Source: Polyangiaceae bacterium (GTDB lineage: Bacteria; Myxococcota_A; Polyangia; Polyangiales; Polyangiaceae). Taken from it: a stretch of 64,000 nt of DNA. Positions 61,290 to 64,000 of the stretch are shown here, in pieces. Each line of letters starts with the position of its first letter. The first letter of the stretch is position 1. The notes beneath the pieces were generated by a model. That model was not told where the DNA came from. It saw nothing but the letters and a program-made list of their open reading frames with translations, and did no database searches. Made by a program: the position numbers and the translations under genes. The stretch covers positions 1-64,000 of the forward strand of contig JABFXY010000015.1 of NCBI GenBank assembly GCA_013361525.1, written 5' to 3'.

Positions 61290-61302
61290 GAAGCTCTCGA
61301 AC

Positions 61303-63204
61303 ATGGCGGCCCTGAACTTTTCGCGACCTCAGAATCTCCAGCTCCTGGTCGACTCACCGGACTCGTTCGACATCCGGGAATTCAAGGTCACCGACGGGCT
61401 GAACATGTTGTTCTCCGTCGACCTCGTCGTACGTTGCTCGAACCCTTCCGTCGATTTCGAGGAGACGATCGGACGCGCAGCAACCTTCCGTATCGAGACG
61501 AACCAGGCTGTGTATCCGGAAATGGCGTCTCCGTCCTGGTCGGGGATCGTGGCCGATATCGAACAAGCTGCCTCGGAGGATACGGGCCTGTCGACCTACC
61601 GCATTCGTCTCGCTCCGAGCTTCTGGCTCCTGACGCAGCGGACGAACTGCCGAGTCTTTCAGCAAATGACGGATCTCGAGATCGTCACGACGCTCTTCAC
61701 CGAGTGGGGCTTGCCGTTCGAGAACGCTTGTTCCGGCTCCTACAAGACCCGCAAATACCGCGTTCAATACCAGGAGACGGACTATGCATTCGTGTGCCGT
61801 CTCCTCGAAGCGTCCGGCATCAGCTACCTGTTCGAACAGCGCGCCGACGTGACGACGGTCGTGCTCCGCGACGAGCCCGAGGTCGTCGCGCCGCGGGCAC
61901 TTCCCCTGGATCACGTCAACGAGCCGACGACGGGTCGCATCTTCGCGACGGGTTTGAAGGCGACGCGCCGCATGCGTTCCGGCCGCAGCACCTTCGCCGA
62001 TCACGACCCGCGGCTTCCCAACGAGCCGCTGCTCGGTCAAGCAAGCTCGAGCCAACATCCGCTCGAGTCCCGGCTGGAGGCATTCACCTATACGCCCGGT
62101 GCATTCAAGTTCGGCAACGCTGGTCCGAACGACACGCCCACGGCGGACGATCGAGGCCGTACGCGCACCGATTCCGGCGAGGCGAAGCTGATCGCCGAGC
62201 GCGACGCGGCGGCGCGCATCGCGGCGTCGCAACACCTGGCCTTCAAATCGAATTGCCTGGAGCTTCGCGCCGGCTTCGTCTTGTCGCTCGCGAACCACCC
62301 GACGGCGGAGCGCTTCAAGAAGCTGCTGCTCACGCAGGTGACCATTTCGGGCACGCACAACACGGATGTCGTCGTCGCGGCGGACGCCGTGAGCGGAGAG
62401 CTTCCGTTCAAGCCGGCGCAGAGGACGCCGAAGCCGAACATCTCCGGAGTGGAGTGCGCGACCGTCGTGGGACCCGCTGGCGAGACCATCCACTGCGACG
62501 AGTTCGGGCGCGTCCGCGTGCAGTTCCACTGGGACCGATATGGCAAGATGAACGAGTATTCGTCCTGTTGGATCCCGACGAATCAGCCGTGGGCCGGTGA
62601 AGGCTTCGGTATGGTGAACCTGCCGCGCATCGGGCAGGAGGTGCTCGTGAGCTTCCTCGGCGGCAACCCCGAAGAGCCGGTGGTCGTCGGTCGTGTCTTC
62701 ACGAACCTGCGCAGGCCGCCGTTCGCATTGCCCGAGGCGAAGAACGAGTCCGGATTCCGCAGCAAGAGCGTGCCGGAGACGGGCGGCTACAACCTGCTTC
62801 GGTTCGTCGACACCGCGGGCGACGAGCTCGTGGAGGGCCGCGCCGAGAAGGACATGCGGACGCGGGTCAACAACGACAAGGCCCTCTCCGTCGGCCGCGA
62901 TCGGCAAATGCAGATCGCACGCGACGACGACGAGCTGGTCGGCGGTAATCAGCGAGAAACGGTCGCGAAGGACAAGCTCTCGCGGGTGTTCGACAGCATG
63001 CTCTCGATCGTCGGCAAGGACCGCCTCCTCAAGACGGTCGGAAACATGATATCGCAGGCGAAGGCGCACGCGATCGGCGCAGAGGAAGTCATCAATCTCA
63101 CCGTCGGCAACAGCATCATCTACATGGATAAGGACAAGATCGTCATCAAAGCGAAGACCGTGCTCGTGAATCCGGATGTCAGCCCCAACGCCGAGTCGAA
63201 ATGA
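61303..63204 (+). CDS. vgrG: VgrG, type VI secretion spike protein
   Basis: 633 residues. The gp27-like part spans about 1-360: FDIREFKVTDGLNMLFSVDLVVRC, then GIVADIEQ, then YQETDYAFVCRLLEASGISYLFEQ. The gp5-like part follows: GPAGETIHCDEFGRVRVQFHWDRYGKMNEYSSCWIPTNQPWAGEGFGMVNLPRIGQEVLVSFLGGNPEEPVVVGRV, an OB-fold and start of the beta-helix needle that ends with INLTVGNSIIYMDKDKIVIKAKTVLV. No C-terminal effector extension. VgrG trimers tip the T6SS puncturing device. Its stop overlaps the start of an ATPase gene by 4 nt, so it is co-translated with it. The muramidase on the opposite strand is a plausible cargo. Confidence 0.92.
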   Translation: MAALNFSRPQNLQLLVDSPDSFDIREFKVTDGLNMLFSVDLVVRCSNPSVDFEETIGRAATFRIETNQAVYPEMASPSWSGIVADIEQAASEDTGLSTYRIRLAPSFWLLTQRTNCRVFQQMTDLEIVTTLFTEWGLPFENACSGSYKTRKYRVQYQETDYAFVCRLLEASGISYLFEQRADVTTVVLRDEPEVVAPRALPLDHVNEPTTGRIFATGLKATRRMRSGRSTFADHDPRLPNEPLLGQASSSQHPLESRLEAFTYTPGAFKFGNAGPNDTPTADDRGRTRTDSGEAKLIAERDAAARIAASQHLAFKSNCLELRAGFVLSLANHPTAERFKKLLLTQVTISGTHNTDVVVAADAVSGELPFKPAQRTPKPNISGVECATVVGPAGETIHCDEFGRVRVQFHWDRYGKMNEYSSCWIPTNQPWAGEGFGMVNLPRIGQEVLVSFLGGNPEEPVVVGRVFTNLRRPPFALPEAKNESGFRSKSVPETGGYNLLRFVDTAGDELVEGRAEKDMRTRVNNDKALSVGRDRQMQIARDDDELVGGNQRETVAKDKLSRVFDSMLSIVGKDRLLKTVGNMISQAKAHAIGAEEVINLTVGNSIIYMDKDKIVIKAKTVLVNPDVSPNAESK

Positions 63205-64000
63205 AGATCGGATCGGTGGCGCTGACGGGTGTGCGAGGCCTCGCCGACCGCTACGTCGATTGGGTATCCAGCGCGACCGGGCGCCCGCACGATCTCGTGG
63301 TCGTCGCCGGCCCGCCCGCCTCGGGTAAGACGAGATTCCTCGAGGCGTTGATAGCGGCATTCGAGACGGTGGGTGGATACATGGGTATCGTGCGCGGCAG
63401 CGATTGGGCCGCGTCACGGGCTGCCGCGCGCGTCGAGCTCGGTTTGCACCTCGATCCGGATGAGCGGCAGGCGGCGCCGGGCGCGGGGCACCCTGCGCGT
63501 GCGGTTGCTCTGTGGAGCCAAGACGGCATTGCGGCCGAAGTGGATCGTGGGCTGTCTCGCGTCCTCGAGCGGTACAGCCACGACGGGGCCGGCGGCAAAC
63601 GCGAATACTTCCCGGAAAACCGCAAGCTCGCGTGGGGGTCTCGCGTCGATGGATTGAGCGCGCTCGAGCAGAGCATCCTGCGGCCGAGCAAGGACCCTCA
63701 GAAGTACAGCTTCGTGCCGAGGTTCCTCGAGCGCCTCTCCGAGGATCCGGAGGGCCAACAGGCATTCGCCGGGATGCTCGAGAGTCTCTCGCCGAGCGTC
63801 CGCTATCTGCCGAAGGGCGCACCGGATGCGCGCAGCGCATGGTTTTCGAGCCGCGGAGGGGACGGGTCTTTCCTTTCGGAGCTGTCGAGCTCCGAGGCCG
63901 ACGCCGTGCTGATTGCGTCGACCGTGAGCCTCCTCGGACTGAACCACTCCATCGTGTTTTTGGATCGGCCCGAGCTCTACGTGCCGTCGGAGCGCCTCGT
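63201..64000 (+). CDS. AAA-type ATPase-like protein, truncated by the window edge
   Basis: At least 266 residues, open to the right edge. The ATG overlaps the vgrG stop (ATGA). P-loop GPPASGKT is at residues 37-44, preceded by a VVVA strand. A late HSIVFLDRPELYVP segment (about 250-262) fits a Walker B strand (hhhhD) with nearby Glu, as in AAA_15/AAA_21-type ATPases, where the region between holds long helices. The tight overlap with vgrG and the absence of a paired ABC permease suggest a T6SS-linked energy or targeting protein. Function is not known; the rest of the gene is outside the window. Confidence 0.6.
   Translation, partial: MKIGSVALTGVRGLADRYVDWVSSATGRPHDLVVVAGPPASGKTRFLEALIAAFETVGGYMGIVRGSDWAASRAAARVELGLHLDPDERQAAPGAGHPARAVALWSQDGIAAEVDRGLSRVLERYSHDGAGGKREYFPENRKLAWGSRVDGLSALEQSILRPSKDPQKYSFVPRFLERLSEDPEGQQAFAGMLESLSPSVRYLPKGAPDARSAWFSSRGGDGSFLSELSSSEADAVLIASTVSLLGLNHSIVFLDRPELYVPSERL

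Noticed and set aside
61354..63840. An 828-codon frame opposite vgrG and the ATPase
   Set aside because: Shadow of the vgrG reading frame; rich in Arg, His and Ala with no domain, whereas vgrG matches its family end to end.
1..64000. tRNA, rRNA, transposases or prophage genes
   Set aside because: No cloverleaf-like tRNA, rRNA core, transposase or integrase motif was recognised; a tRNAscan and IS database search would be needed to exclude small ones.

Overview
The window is GC-rich, densely coding bacterial DNA that reads like an accessory-rich chromosomal stretch of a myxobacterium, most likely Myxococcota, order Polyangiales. This rests on gene content: lipoproteins with Gly/Ser-rich linkers after the lipobox, Cys-rich DUF4215-type repeats, an AgmX/PglI-type C-terminal domain, several Hanks-type Ser/Thr kinases, an MglA-type polarity GTPase and PAS-histidine kinase-receiver hybrids. 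No rRNA, tRNA, CRISPR array, integrase or transposase was recognised.

Layout. 0-7.2 kb (mostly minus strand): the 5' part of a flotillin, two lipoproteins, a small zinc-ribbon membrane protein, a YcjY-like hydrolase, and a four-gene set ending in orphan OppD/OppF ATPases. 7.2-15.9 kb: DUF350 and multi-spanning membrane proteins, a HEAT-like protein, dienelactone hydrolase, a mechanosensitive-channel-like protein, a YfcE-type phosphodiesterase, an AgmX/PglI-like lipoprotein, a KefB/C antiporter and a hybrid histidine kinase. Two copies of a hairpin-rich repeat sit between convergent genes here. 16-22 kb: a choline/ethanolamine-kinase-like enzyme and an APC permease, divergent from a dimethylglycine-dehydrogenase-like flavoprotein. 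22-27.9 kb: an ADP/ATP-translocase-like membrane protein fused to HEAT and cyclic-nucleotide-binding domains, then nitronate monooxygenase plus glutathione transferase opposite an HxlR regulator with operator-like repeats. 27.9-32.1 kb: a secreted serine protease with EF-hand-like repeats and three small genes, each behind a sigma-54-like promoter.

32.1-43.4 kb is one tight minus-strand run of six genes: Ser/Thr kinase with repeats, degenerate HD-GYP protein, three lipoproteins and a TonB-dependent receptor. 43.8-48.8 kb is a second signalling operon: PEGA-type kinase, periplasmic PEGA-like protein, and a kinase N-lobe remnant fused to TPRs. 49-57.9 kb carries a cupin, a BSP-family metalloprotease lipoprotein, a C-type-lectin lipoprotein, MglA, an unknown protein, a second hybrid kinase and a lipoprotein. 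57.9-59.4 kb is an ArsR-SRPBCC-DHFR-like operon with a clear palindromic operator.

The right edge (60.3-64 kb) is the most interesting part. A VgrG spike gene overlaps the start of an AAA-type ATPase gene. Divergent from vgrG is a predicted pesticin/T4-lysozyme-like muramidase, so the pair looks like a type VI secretion spike/effector module. Both genes have near-consensus sigma-54 -24/-12 elements about 15 nt before their start codons. The shared 190-bp intergenic region holds three same-orientation GCGCAA boxes and a dyad that could bind an enhancer-binding protein. Similar sigma-54-like elements precede the CBS, Cys-rich, DUF4142 and mechanosensitive-channel genes.
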